Part shown: positions 17,928 to 26,580 of the stretch, piece after piece | How the letters are laid out: each line of letters starts with the position of its first letter | How positions within the stretch are numbered: position 1 is the first letter of the stretch | Assembly (NCBI GenBank): GCA_903922605.1 | Contig: CAIXUG010000005.1 | Span: forward strand, 1 to 58,392 | Direction: 5' to 3' | From: an uncultured Verrucomicrobiota bacterium | Lineage (GTDB): Bacteria > Verrucomicrobiota > Verrucomicrobiia > Limisphaerales > UBA9464 | Length of the DNA: 58,392 nt | Made by a program: the position numbers and the translations under genes | The notes under the pieces: generated by a model | Told to the model about the DNA's origin: nothing | Database searches by the model: none | The model's input: only the letters and a program-made list of their open reading frames with translations

Positions 17928-18090
17928 CAAGATCGACGGGAGCCTCTTCCTTTCGGTGCTTTCCGGTGACCTTGGATTTCACCCAGGACCAGAATGAGAC
18001 TCGGTGCCTCGCCGCGTGCCATCGTCGGCCTTTCCTCCCGGTCGGTGCTCGAACAGACGCATTCAAGATTCTTGCATGGGGGCTCCAAGT

Positions 18091-19575
18091 TTAAGGCGCG
18101 GAGAACCGGTAGAATTTCCGTTGGAAACCCCCGGTGTTCGGGTCGGTAAATCTGAAGGAGCCGTCGCTGGCGACATTGGTCGAAATGACCTGCCATTGGG
18201 ACAGGGGAAGACTCGGATCCGCTGACGCCCGCAACAGGTTGGTGGTGCCGTCGGTGCCGGCAAGGGTCAGGCTTATCCCACCGGAGTTCCAAGTGATGTC
18301 GGTCGGTCGGGGCAGGAGGTCCAGACCGGGATTCAGGCGGAAAACGATGCCCGGGCTCTCCTGTCCGTTGGGGCCGCCGTTGGGTGACGTGCCATAGAAA
18401 TTGCCGTCCGGTCCCAGCGTCAGGCCGCCATCCGAACCAATGCCGGGGGTGAGATCAGCCAGCACGGTCAGGTCCCCGCCCAAGGTCATCCGAAAGGCGG
18501 TTCCCGTATAACCGGGCGGATTGATCCCGCCATTCGAAGTCGTGCCATAAAGATTGCCGTCAGGGCCCACCGTCAGGCCGCCGATGGGAGAATTTCCGGT
18601 CTGATCCTCGAAGTTGACCAGCGTGGTGAGCTCTCCTTCGGGAGTCAGCCGGAACAGGGTGCCGGCACCCTTGCTGCCGCCATTTTCGGTGGTGCCATAG
18701 AGGTTGCCATCCGGTGCGAAGACCATGCCGCTTTGCGGCGCATAGCCGTTGATATAATTAAAATGGACGAAGGCGGTGAACATCCCATTGGTGCCCAGCC
18801 GGAACAGGGTTCCGCCTGAATTGGTCCCTCCGCCGCTGGTGGTGCCGTAGATGTTTCCCCGTGAATCGAACACCAGCCGACCGTACGGGTTGCCACCGGT
18901 GGTGTTCCGGGAAGGGCAGCCCTTGTACGCATCAAAGGCGAAGAGCGTGGTCAGCTCGCCCCCGGTCGTCATTTTGAAGATCGTGCCGCTGCCATTGGGA
19001 CCGCCCTGGGAAGTGACGCCATAAAGGAAGCCATCCGGCCCAAATGTCAGGCCGGCCTTGGGCGAGGCGCCGTCGCTGTTGGAACCGATGTTTCCCGAGT
19101 AAGTCACCTGGCTGAAAGAGTGAAGGACCGTAGCGGTCCCATCGGGTGCGACTCGGAATACGGTTCCGAAGCTGCCGGCCCCGAAAAAGTAGGTGGTGCC
19201 GTAGATGCTCCCATCGGCCCCGATGGCGAGGCCGCCGTTGGGGTCGCCTCCGAGGATGCTCGGTTCAAAATTGGCGAGCACGGTCAGCACCCCCTGGGTG
19301 GTGAGCTTGAAGACGGTCCCGAAACCGCCCGTCCCGCCGATATAAGTGGTTCCGTAAAGGTTTCCGTCCTTTCCAAGGGTAAGATCACCACGCGGGTTGC
19401 GTGGGCTGGTGAATCCTCCGTTCACAAAGGAATAGACTGATTCGACCGTCTGCGCCGTTATCGGTGTGACCATCCGTAGGAATCCCAGGCACACGAAGGC
19501 CAGTTGGCAGAGTTTGAGCCATGGTCGCACGCCGGATCTGCGCGTGACAATCTTCGGGTCGGAATGGGGAATCAT
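18091..19575 (-). CDS. GloVer-repeat secreted protein (TIGR03803-type repeats)
   Basis: 494 residues. After an arginine/lysine-bearing n-region comes a hydrophobic segment (LCQLAFVCLGFLRMVTPITA), a likely signal peptide. About seven repeats follow with the pattern NLYGTT-x-x-GG-x-x-G-x-GT-[VL]-F-[KR]-[LM], then LTxLxxF. This is the Gloeobacter/Verrucomicrobia repeat, expected to build a propeller. The C-terminus (LLRASADPSLPLSQW to KFYRFSAP) is another copy of the module shared by secreted proteins here. It converges with the RCC1 giant across 17928-18090, where I see no hairpin or other feature. The function is unknown. Confidence 0.85.
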   Translation of the reverse strand: MIPHSDPKIVTRRSGVRPWLKLCQLAFVCLGFLRMVTPITAQTVESVYSFVNGGFTSPRNPRGDLTLGKDGNLYGTTYIGGTGGFGTVFKLTTQGVLTVLANFEPSILGGDPNGGLAIGADGSIYGTTYFFGAGSFGTVFRVAPDGTATVLHSFSQVTYSGNIGSNSDGASPKAGLTFGPDGFLYGVTSQGGPNGSGTIFKMTTGGELTTLFAFDAYKGCPSRNTTGGNPYGRLVFDSRGNIYGTTSGGGTNSGGTLFRLGTNGMFTAFVHFNYINGYAPQSGMVFAPDGNLYGTTENGGSKGAGTLFRLTPEGELTTLVNFEDQTGNSPIGGLTVGPDGNLYGTTSNGGINPPGYTGTAFRMTLGGDLTVLADLTPGIGSDGGLTLGPDGNFYGTSPNGGPNGQESPGIVFRLNPGLDLLPRPTDITWNSGGISLTLAGTDGTTNLLRASADPSLPLSQWQVISTNVASDGSFRFTDPNTGGFQRKFYRFSAP

Positions 19576-19755
19576 GGCTTCTGGGCGGCCTTCCTAACGG
19601 GTGATCTGAGCTGGTGCAGTGTTGCCCACCGTCTTGGGCCAAATCAAGCGCTGGAGATAGGTGCTGGACAGGCGGCGTTGCTGCCCTTGGCGACCGCAAA
19701 AGAACCTCTCCGGTCGGGCTTTCCTCCACGACAGGGCTCCGCCAGATTGCGCGGC

Positions 19756-21396
19756 GTGTGGCCCATCCTCCAACGTGAACTGCGCGAGCAGGCCCGGCAG
19801 CGGTCCGGCCACTGGCTGCGCGTGCTGGGGGCGGCGGTGGTGCTGGCGGTGCTGGCGTTGGGCTGGGATTCCAGTCTGATCGGCCGTCAGCGCGATGGGC
19901 GCGGCATCTTCAGCGGACTGAACCATGTGCTGGTCACCGCCATCTGGCTCATCGGGCCGGTGCTCACCGCCGACTGCCTGAGCCGGGAAAAGCGCGAGGG
20001 CACGCTGGGGCTGCTGTTCCTTACCCCGCTGACCGCGCGCGACGTGGTGGTGGGCAAGGCCTTCGTTCATGCCCTCCGCGCCTTCACAATCGTGCTGGCC
20101 GCGGTGCCGGTGCTGGCAATTCCGGTGCTCATGGGCGGCGTGATCTGGCTGGATGCGGTGCGGATGCTGTTCCTGCACCTGGCCGTGCTGGGCCTGGCGC
20201 TGGTCGCGGGCCTGCTGGCGTCCTCGGTGACCACGAACTGGCTGCGGGCGCGGCTGCTGGCCCTGGTGATGGCCGCCGGTGCGGCCGTGACCTTTCTGCT
20301 GCTCACCGTTTTCTTCAACGCCTGCCAGACCTGGATTGGTCTGGGGAACCAAAAGGGGCCGGCCACCTTCGGGATGGTTCTGAACTACCACCTGGAGCAA
20401 TGGCTGCGCCGGCTGGGCTATTATGGGAGCGCGCACAGCACTTTTTGGAAACCGGAGGGTGGAGGCGGTGCTTCGTGGGGCGGGCTGATGCTGGCAGTGG
20501 CCTTGCTGGCGTGCTCAATAGTAATGATCTGGGTGGCGGTGCGGTTCGCGACGGCGGGTATCCGCCGCACCTGGCAGGCCCAACCGCCACCGCCGAGGGT
20601 AAACCGGGCCATGGACTGGCTGACCCGCGTGCGGGCACCCAAAACCTGGTGGCGACGGAAGCGCTCGGCCTTGCTGGAACGGAACCCGGTGGTCTGGCGG
20701 CAAACCTCGACCTGGAGCGCGCGGGTGACGACCGCCGGTTGGCTGATCGTGACGATGCTGCTGGCCACCCGGGCCATTATGACCGACGGCTCGACCTACT
20801 CCGAGGCCGGCCAATGGCTGGGACGCCAACTGCTGCTGGTGGGCATGGCCTTTGCCGCCGCCTCCAGTTTCCGGGAGGAAAAGGATTCCGGCGGTCTGGA
20901 ACTGCTCCTGGTCACACCACTTCCCCCCCGGCAACTGGTTTACGGACGCCTGCGCGGCATGTTTCGCCAGTTTGCGCCATCCGTGATCCTGCTGCTGCTG
21001 GTGCAGGGAGCGTTGATTGTGATGTTTCTCCACTCCTACAGGGCGCTGGGCGAGGACGAGACGGCTGCGGCCTTCTGCCTGCAAAGCGCCGAGTTTATGG
21101 CCTGGATGGCCGCAACCGCCGCGCTCGGGATGGCGCTGGCTTTCACGCCGATGTCGTTTCTGGTGGCGTTTGGGCTTACCGCCGTGGCGCATCATCTGGC
21201 CATGATGCTGGGAGGCGGACTGGAGAAGCTCATCCCTGAGTCCGGCGGTCTTTTCCTCCCGCAGTTTGGCCGTGACGGTTGGCCGCCGGTGGTTCCGGCA
21301 CTGGTGTCGCTGCTGCTGGCAGGGGTAACGCTGCGTGTGACTTTGCGGCTGGCAATACGCCGGCTGGAGGAACGGCGTTTTTTAAGGGGCCGTTGA
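19756..21396 (+). CDS. ABC-2 type transporter permease (first of pair)
   Basis: 546 residues from a GTG at 19756; this start aligns with that of the next gene (WPILQRELREQ versus MRITVLPIVEREL). The frame is open to 19504, but that would overlap the divergent GloVer gene. It has two halves of membrane helices. Each half carries an amphipathic strand with the ABC-2 signature of this type: LSREKREGTLGLLFLTPLTARDVVVGK in the first half, FREEKDSGGLELLLVTPLPPRQL in the second. Such permeases export or extrude substrates with a separate ATPase. No ATPase gene is adjacent. Transcription continues into the second permease after 107 bases. Confidence 0.8.
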   Translation: MWPILQRELREQARQRSGHWLRVLGAAVVLAVLALGWDSSLIGRQRDGRGIFSGLNHVLVTAIWLIGPVLTADCLSREKREGTLGLLFLTPLTARDVVVGKAFVHALRAFTIVLAAVPVLAIPVLMGGVIWLDAVRMLFLHLAVLGLALVAGLLASSVTTNWLRARLLALVMAAGAAVTFLLLTVFFNACQTWIGLGNQKGPATFGMVLNYHLEQWLRRLGYYGSAHSTFWKPEGGGGASWGGLMLAVALLACSIVMIWVAVRFATAGIRRTWQAQPPPPRVNRAMDWLTRVRAPKTWWRRKRSALLERNPVVWRQTSTWSARVTTAGWLIVTMLLATRAIMTDGSTYSEAGQWLGRQLLLVGMAFAAASSFREEKDSGGLELLLVTPLPPRQLVYGRLRGMFRQFAPSVILLLLVQGALIVMFLHSYRALGEDETAAAFCLQSAEFMAWMAATAALGMALAFTPMSFLVAFGLTAVAHHLAMMLGGGLEKLIPESGGLFLPQFGRDGWPPVVPALVSLLLAGVTLRVTLRLAIRRLEERRFLRGR

Positions 21397-21503
21397 ACGG
21401 AAACCTGCCTAGGCTGTCAGCAGAACGCGGGCGGGGAGGGCAAGGTTGCCGGTCGAAAACCGACGGCACTGACCGTCACCGCGCCCGGTCCAACCGTTAC
21501 CAC

Positions 21504-23183
21504 ATGCGCATCACCGTCCTGCCGATTGTAGAGCGCGAACTCCGGGTGGCTTCCCGTCGGGGGGCGACCTACTGGGGGCGTTCCGGCGCGGCGCTCATCA
21601 CCCTGGTGCTCGCCATGTGGTTTCTGCTGCTGCAGCGTTCCGTCCAGCTCGGGCAGGTGGGCAAGCCGCTTTTCCTGACGCTTTCCTTCCTGGCGTTCCT
21701 GTTCGCGGCCTTCGCGGGGGTCACTTACAGCGCGGACAGCGTGAGCTCGGAGAAGCGCGATGGCACCCTGGGCCTGCTGTTCCTGACCGACCTGCGCGGG
21801 CACGATGTCACGCTGGGCAAGCTGGCCGCCAGTTCGCTCGGGAGCATCTACAGCCTGCTGGCCGCGCTGCCGGTGCTCGCCCTCGCCCTGCTGATGGGCG
21901 GGGTGACCGCCGGCGAATACTGGCGGATGGTCCTGCTGCTCGTGAACACCCTGATGCTCTCGCTGTGTCTCGGCCTGCTGATGTCGGTGCTGAACTCCGA
22001 TTCCAAACGGGCCGCGGTGGCCACGTTCATCGCCGTGGTGGCGGCGCTGCTGCTGCTGCCGGCTCTGGGTGCCCTGGCCGGTGTCGGCCTCCGGCGCCTG
22101 GGGTACCCGCCCGAAGTGATCGACGCCTGGACCAAGATGACGGTGAATTGGATGACGCCGATCATGGCCTACGGCAACGTGTTCGACGCCGAGTTCAAAA
22201 CCGGAGCGACGGAATACTGGTGCTCCCAGGGCTACACCGCCGTACTGGCCTGGTTATGCCTGGCCTACGCCAGCTGGCGGCTGCCGCGCTCCTGGCAGCA
22301 GGGGGCGACGGAATCCGGGCGGGGTGGCTTCCGGGCCCGGCTGGAGCGGATGCGCTTTCCCACGCGCGAACGTCGCGATGCCTTCCGGGCCCAGTTGCTA
22401 GAGGCCAGTCCGGTGGCCTGGCTGGCCGGTCGCCACTGGCTGCGACCGCTGGTGGTCTGGAGCTTTCTCCTGCTGTGCACCGGCGTTTTTCTGGTGCTGG
22501 CCTGGCAGGTCGGTCGCGACTGGTGGAACGGCGGGGTTTACCTCACCACCTCGATCCTGCTGCACCTGGTGCTGAAGGTGTGGGTGGCCAACGAATCCTC
22601 CCGGCAGATCGTGGATGACCGGTCGAGCGGGGCGCTGGAGCTGCTGCTCTCCACTCCGCTGAGTGTGCCGGAGATTCTGCGCGGCCTCATCGTGCCCCTG
22701 CGCCGGCAGTTTGTCGGACCGATCATTGCCGTGCTGGTGGCGGATGCGGCGTTCCTGCTCGCCTCGGTGTCCAAGGACATGAGCAGCAGCGACGACGCCA
22801 ACATGTGGACCATATTCTGGCTGCTAAGGATGTGCTTTCTGGTTTTCGACTGCATCACGCTGGTGTGGCTGGGCCTGTGGCTGGGCATGACCAGCAAGGG
22901 CACCCGAACGGGTTCCGGGGCCGTCACCCGGGTGCTGATTGTGCCCTCCCTGCTTTTCCTGGGACTGATGACGCTCGGGCTGCTGCCACTGCTTCGTGGA
23001 GGGGACCATTTCACCCCCTTTTTGGTGCTGATCGCCTGGGCTGTCATCGGCACGGGCAACAACGTGATCTGGTTACGGCAGGCCCGGAGCCGGCTGCTGG
23101 GCGAATTCCGGGAGCTGGCCACAGTGCGGGCCGCCAAAAAGCGCGGCTGGTTCCGATTTGGCGGATCGGCGGGGGCTCAGTAA
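21504..23183 (+). CDS. ABC-2 type transporter permease (second of pair)
   Basis: 559 residues from the ATG at 21504 (a longer frame from 21279 overlaps the previous gene). It has the same architecture as its neighbour: a VSSEKRDGTLGLLFLTDLRGHDVTLGK segment after the first helices and IVDDRSSGALELLLSTPLSVPEIL after the middle helices, then hydrophobic helices to a basic end. The two proteins are paralogues and probably form a heterodimer, with the ATPase encoded elsewhere. The substrate cannot be read from the sequence. Confidence 0.8.
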   Translation: MRITVLPIVERELRVASRRGATYWGRSGAALITLVLAMWFLLLQRSVQLGQVGKPLFLTLSFLAFLFAAFAGVTYSADSVSSEKRDGTLGLLFLTDLRGHDVTLGKLAASSLGSIYSLLAALPVLALALLMGGVTAGEYWRMVLLLVNTLMLSLCLGLLMSVLNSDSKRAAVATFIAVVAALLLLPALGALAGVGLRRLGYPPEVIDAWTKMTVNWMTPIMAYGNVFDAEFKTGATEYWCSQGYTAVLAWLCLAYASWRLPRSWQQGATESGRGGFRARLERMRFPTRERRDAFRAQLLEASPVAWLAGRHWLRPLVVWSFLLLCTGVFLVLAWQVGRDWWNGGVYLTTSILLHLVLKVWVANESSRQIVDDRSSGALELLLSTPLSVPEILRGLIVPLRRQFVGPIIAVLVADAAFLLASVSKDMSSSDDANMWTIFWLLRMCFLVFDCITLVWLGLWLGMTSKGTRTGSGAVTRVLIVPSLLFLGLMTLGLLPLLRGGDHFTPFLVLIAWAVIGTGNNVIWLRQARSRLLGEFRELATVRAAKKRGWFRFGGSAGAQ

Positions 23184-23235
23184 GCTGCCAGCGAAGCAGG
23201 GGCGCGGCCATAATTGGCAGGGCTGAAAGCCTGCC

Positions 23236-23425
23236 CGAGGAATGCCTGGGGTGGAGCGAGCCGTGCGAGCGCAGCCCCAGGTCATCGAGCCAAATAGCGG
23301 AGCGCTGTAAGCGCGTCCCAAAGTGTTGGCGGCCCTTGAGTCGGGCCTTCAGCCCTCAGACCGATCCGAAAGGGCCTGCCTTGGGGCTTCGTTCACTGCG
23401 TTCGCTCCACCCCAGGCATTCCTCG
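23236..23425. repeat. Long inverted repeat (REP/MITE-like) in non-coding gap
   Basis: Bases 23236-23259 and 23402-23425 are a perfect 24-base inverted repeat (outer end CGAGGAATGCC). The pairing continues imperfectly inward for about 20 more bases per arm. The centre holds smaller palindromes. A further small palindrome (GGCAGG/CCTGCC arms) lies just outside at about 23216. The 23184-23536 gap contains no plausible gene. The form suits a RAYT-type REP doublet or a short non-autonomous element; no transposase is inside. Confidence 0.6.
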
Positions 23426-23536
23426 GACGCGCTTTCAACGCTCCGGCCCGGTAGGTGCGTGTTCATGGGTAGGGGAAAGGCAGCGAACCTTCTGCCAACA
23501 GGCTCGTAGCGGCTGCAGAATTTCGAAAACCGCCCA

Positions 23537-23599
23537 CTACTTGTCCTGCGCCACAAACTCGCACACGACTGGGCGGTGGTCGGAGGCCAATCCCCCGTT
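23537..23599 (-). pseudogene. Third, short copy of the EEP gene 3' end
   Basis: The minus strand reads NGGLASDHRPVVCEFVAQDK and a TAG, matching the last 20 residues of the EEP protein at 25354-26268 with four differences. DNA similarity continues weakly for some 40-60 bases beyond the stop codon. No upstream part of the gene is present. With the copy at 23995-24150 this gives three 3' ends in the same orientation. Confidence 0.7.
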
Positions 23600-23668
23600 G
23601 GAAAGCGATGTGGCCAACGGGTTCTTCCCTGAACGCCTGCCGCCAAGGCACCCTAACAAGGCAGCAAA

Positions 23669-23998
23669 TTAGGGCAGCCTGACTTCGCTGGATCTCCACC
23701 GCGTAATGTCCCCTTGGGCTACCAAGCTTCCCGCACGCACCAAGGCCGCCATGCGCCGATCGAACAACTCATGCCCAGCTTCCCCATCGGGAAACTCTGC
23801 GCCCAACGCTTCCCTCACCCGGCCAAAAACCATTGCGACTTTTCGCCAATGACCGTTCGCGGTTGAAAGATAGGCAATCACGGCATCATCAACTTGTGTA
23901 TCGGCAAGCGGGCTCATTGCGACGGAATTTAGTGATCGAACAGAGGGATGGCGAAACTTCAAATGCTTTTCGGTTGGCGCAATCGCATATCGGCTCAC
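23669..23998 (-). CDS. Small DUF3658-like protein
   Basis: 109 residues from a GTG at 23998 that overlaps the TGA of the EEP fragment (GTGA overlap). An ATG at 23917 would give the shorter and perhaps truer 82-residue form starting MSPLADTQVDDAV. The segment from AVIAYLSTANGHWRKVA through FDRRMAALVRAGSLVAQGD to the SEVRLP end looks like the C-terminal helical domain of DUF3658 proteins. That domain often follows a DUF1835 domain, which is absent here. The function is not known. It sits between two EEP 3' ends, in a patch of lower GC than the surroundings. Confidence 0.55.
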   Translation of the reverse strand: MSRYAIAPTEKHLKFRHPSVRSLNSVAMSPLADTQVDDAVIAYLSTANGHWRKVAMVFGRVREALGAEFPDGEAGHELFDRRMAALVRAGSLVAQGDITRWRSSEVRLP

Positions 23999-24150
23999 TT
24001 ATCCTCAGCCACGAACCCGCAAACGACCGGTCGGTGGTCCGAAGCCAGGCCCCAGTTCGCTGTGGCGAACACGTAGCTGTCTTCCTTCACCCACTCGTGG
24101 GCCATCCCTTTGCTCAACAGGATGTAGTCGATGCGGGAATAACTGTCCTC
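23995..24150 (-). pseudogene. Second copy of the EEP gene 3' end, about 50 codons
   Basis: The minus strand encodes EDSYSRIDYILLSKGMA, then HEWVKEDSYVFATANWGLAS and DHRPVVCGFVAEDK, stop. This is almost identical in protein to the end of the complete gene at 25354-26268 (MAHEW versus MAPEW), with a moderate number of silent DNA changes. The match ends abruptly at about 24150 on one side and at the stop codon on the other. An ATG at 24177 allows a 60-residue frame, but without the catalytic N-terminal two thirds it cannot be an active nuclease. Confidence 0.75.
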
Positions 24151-24237
24151 TTTGCCTATTGAATGTGACTTAAACATACAGCGGGAAGTGCCGTGTATGC
24201 GTTTGACTCCCTGACCTCTTGGGCGAGTTTTGCAGCT

Positions 24238-24465
24238 ATGGCTAAATTCACCGGATACATCGACGGTTCGAATGTTTCTTTATCGTCGGATAAGCCGTTC
24301 TTGATCAGATTCGGCGCAGCGCATGAGAAGTGGCCGAATTCACGTAAGGAATTCGATAGCCTTGACGAGATGCATGATTTTCAGGCAGTTGACAGTGATC
24401 CGTACGCGTATCTGAATCAGCACTTTGAGTTCAAAAGCGGTAAGTTTTTTCAGGTGGAGTTTTAA
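24238..24465 (+). CDS. Small protein of unknown function
   Basis: 75 residues from the ATG at 24238 (MAKFTGYIDGSNVSL), or 90 from an ATG at 24193. It has no signal peptide, no hydrophobic segment and no motif I recognise. It is acidic and aromatic toward the end (YAYLNQHFEFKSGKFFQVEF). Base composition is clearly more AT-rich than the rest of the window, which suggests recent acquisition. It is transcribed opposite to its neighbours, between the EEP fragment and the Sel1 gene. Confidence 0.4.
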   Translation: MAKFTGYIDGSNVSLSSDKPFLIRFGAAHEKWPNSRKEFDSLDEMHDFQAVDSDPYAYLNQHFEFKSGKFFQVEF

Positions 24466-24486
24466 GCCAGTAAACGGGAATTCATT

Positions 24487-25269
24487 TCACTTTTGAGGCT
24501 TGAACTCACGAGCCAAGCGTTGTCCTTCGATGCGTTGCTCTGGGCTTAAGGTTAGCTCAATTTGTTGGATGTTTCGTCTCGAAGGCTCGTCACCTTGCGC
24601 TCCGGCCAAAAGCATCCATTTGTAGCCTTGGGTTTCATCTTTAGGAACACCATGCCCAAGAGCGTACATAACCCCAAGGTGCCCTTGCGCCGCTGCAAAC
24701 CCTTGGTCTGCCGCTTTGCGGTACCACTTCACAGCTTCGGCTTCATTTTCTGGAATGCCTAATCCGCCCTCGTAGTGGATGCCGAGAGTGTCTTGCGCGT
24801 TGGGAAAGCCTTGGTCCGCCGCCATGCGATACCACTTCACGGCTTCGACTTCATCCTTTGGCACGCCTTGGCCTTTGTAAAACATATCACCGAGGTTGTA
24901 TTGCGCGCTCGGAAGCCCTTGGTCTGCTGCCATACGAAACCACTTTACGGCTTCGACCTCGTTCTTCGGTACCCCTTGGCCTTGGTCATACATGCTTCCG
25001 AGATTGTTTTGCGCCTCGGCATGGCCTTGATCCGCCGCTTTGCGATACCACCACGCAGCATTGACTTCGTCCTTCGGCACCCCTTGGCCTTGGTCAAGGA
25101 TGGCACCGAGAGCGAATTGTGCGTCAGCAACTCCATCCGCTGCATCGGCTTGAACCTCAGCAATGGGTCTCTCGGCATACCGTTGTGCCTTGTCCGCCGA
25201 TTTGGGCGAGCGATTGCAGGCAAGTGGCAATATGAGAGCCAATAGCGGAAAGACGCGCAGGAATCTCAT
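24487..25269 (-). CDS. Sel1-repeat lipoprotein-like protein
   Basis: 260 residues. The N-terminus MRFLRVFPLLALILPLACNR looks like a lipoprotein signal with Cys 18, although Pro at -3 departs from the usual lipobox. Residues about 45-225 contain five Sel1-like repeats of 36 residues: AQ-x-x-LG-x-x-Y-x-x-G-x-GVPK-[DN]-E, then AVKWYRMAADQG. Sel1 repeats are TPR-like protein-binding solenoids found in secretion and host-interaction proteins. The gene lies directly downstream of the complete EEP gene (84 bases), in the same direction, and is bracketed by EEP 3' ends. Confidence 0.8.
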   Translation of the reverse strand: MRFLRVFPLLALILPLACNRSPKSADKAQRYAERPIAEVQADAADGVADAQFALGAILDQGQGVPKDEVNAAWWYRKAADQGHAEAQNNLGSMYDQGQGVPKNEVEAVKWFRMAADQGLPSAQYNLGDMFYKGQGVPKDEVEAVKWYRMAADQGFPNAQDTLGIHYEGGLGIPENEAEAVKWYRKAADQGFAAAQGHLGVMYALGHGVPKDETQGYKWMLLAGAQGDEPSRRNIQQIELTLSPEQRIEGQRLAREFKPQK

Positions 25270-25353
25270 GCGCCGTAAGCCTCGCCAAACACTCCAATTG
25301 TTTCAAAAGAAAACCGGCTGATGCCGCCGAATGGTAGTCGAAAGCCCTGGAAG

Positions 25354-26268
25354 TTATTTGTCCTCCGCCACAAATCCGCAAACGACCGGTCGGTGGTCCG
25401 AAGCCAGCCCCCAATTCGCCGTGGCGAACACGTAACTGTCTTCCTTCACCCATTCCGGGGCCATCCCCTTGCTAAGCAAGATGTAATCAATACGAGAATA
25501 ACTGTCCTCGCGGCCGTAAAAGTGGGTCCAGGTGATGCGGGCGGGGTCGTAGCGCGGGTTTTCCGGCATCACGGTATCGCCGTTGCGCTCGGAGGGGCGT
25601 GTGTCCACTAGCCCGTTGGCTCCGCGACCGATTACCGCGCGGGTGGATTTGCTGTCCTTGGTGTCGTTGAAATCGCCGCAGACCAGGACGTTGGCCTCGG
25701 GGTTCTTCGCCAGCAGCTCATCAATGTGGGCGCGGAGCTGGAGCGCCTCCTGTTCGCGCAGTTCCGACTCGTCGGCATCGGCGATCGGCCGTTTCGACTT
25801 CAGGTGGGTCGTGACGAGGGTGAAGTGGTAGTCGGGCGTGACCGCAATCTCGAGTTCGGCGATGGCGCGGCTGCTGTGGAAGCGCCGGCCATTGAGCAGG
25901 AAACTGTCGTTGGTGTGCGGATTGCGCGCCACGATGGGGAAGCGGCTCAGCACGCCGACGAAGATGTTCGTGTCCCAGCCCGCCACATGCTCGAAGTGCG
26001 GCAGGTCCACGCCGGCGGCTTTGAGCGACGCCTGCAATTCCTGCAGGGCGGCCGGCTCGCCAATCTCCTGCATGGCCAGGATGTCCGGCCTGATGGCGGC
26101 GAGATTCGCCACGACTTTCGCGCGTGCTTCGGGTGACTTTTCCTTGCGGTTGCCGAAGGCGCGGAGGTGGTAGTTCTCGAGGTTGTAGGTCGTGACTACG
26201 AACCTCGTTTCGGCGAGGGCGGCCTGGGTCAGCAGCAGTCCGCAGCCCAGCAGTTTCCAGCAATTCAT
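25354..26268 (-). CDS. Secreted endonuclease/exonuclease/phosphatase (EEP) family protein
   Basis: 304 residues from the ATG at 26268 (MNCWKLLGCGLLLTQAALA, a signal peptide). The upstream frame to 26496 runs through simple repeats and is rejected. EEP motifs are present in order: VTTYNLENY, LAMQEIGEP (metal-binding Glu), NVLVCGDFND (catalytic Asp/Asn) and ASDHRPVV (catalytic Asp-His). This superfamily cleaves phosphodiester bonds in nucleic acids or phosphoinositides with Mg2+. The signal peptide suggests action outside the cytoplasm, perhaps on extracellular DNA. The 3' end occurs twice more downstream (23995-24150 and 23537-23599). Confidence 0.85.
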   Translation of the reverse strand: MNCWKLLGCGLLLTQAALAETRFVVTTYNLENYHLRAFGNRKEKSPEARAKVVANLAAIRPDILAMQEIGEPAALQELQASLKAAGVDLPHFEHVAGWDTNIFVGVLSRFPIVARNPHTNDSFLLNGRRFHSSRAIAELEIAVTPDYHFTLVTTHLKSKRPIADADESELREQEALQLRAHIDELLAKNPEANVLVCGDFNDTKDSKSTRAVIGRGANGLVDTRPSERNGDTVMPENPRYDPARITWTHFYGREDSYSRIDYILLSKGMAPEWVKEDSYVFATANWGLASDHRPVVCGFVAEDK

Positions 26269-26354
26269 GAGCAAGTGGAGCGTAGGGAAGGGGAAAGTCC
26301 CGGACAAGGAGACAGGAGGCGCTGAGGCGCGGAGACAGGAGTCAGGAGACGGTG

Positions 26355-26505
26355 CTCCTGCTCTTGCTCCTGCTCCTGCTCTTGCTCCTCGACAACAGTC
26401 TTCTGTCGCCCTGTCGCTGATTTGGCAATGCCCCGGAATTGGGATTTCTCGTTTCGGCCGTTCGATAATGGTCGAAAGTGGGAGGAGCAAGAGCACGAGC
26501 AGGAG
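26355..26505. repeat. Hexamer-repeat inverted repeat
   Basis: The left arm (26355-26390) is six hexamers of CTCCTG or CTCTTG. The right arm (26482-26505) is the complementary GAGGAG, CAAGAG, CACGAG, CAGGAG. About 90 bases separate the arms. The same kind of arms occur at 32903, 52365 and 58148. Confidence 0.65.
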
Positions 26506-26537
26506 GTGGGAAGCACCGCGGTCATCGCGTGCGAGTC

Positions 26538-26580
<43 letters not shown>

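Noticed and set aside
15678-17930. A 750-codon minus-strand frame opposite the RCC1 giant, with others at 11250-12842, 13026-13973 and 14229-15566
   Set aside because: These are shadows of the repeat-rich gene; the periodic appearance follows the sense-strand repeats.
23265-23646. Small frames around the inverted repeat, such as one reading SEECLGWSERSERSPK
   Set aside because: They are translations of the intergenic inverted repeat on either strand, not genes.
26269-26496. N-terminal extension of the EEP protein through hexamer repeats
   Set aside because: The translated repeats are low complexity and the ATG at 26268 starts a proper signal peptide.
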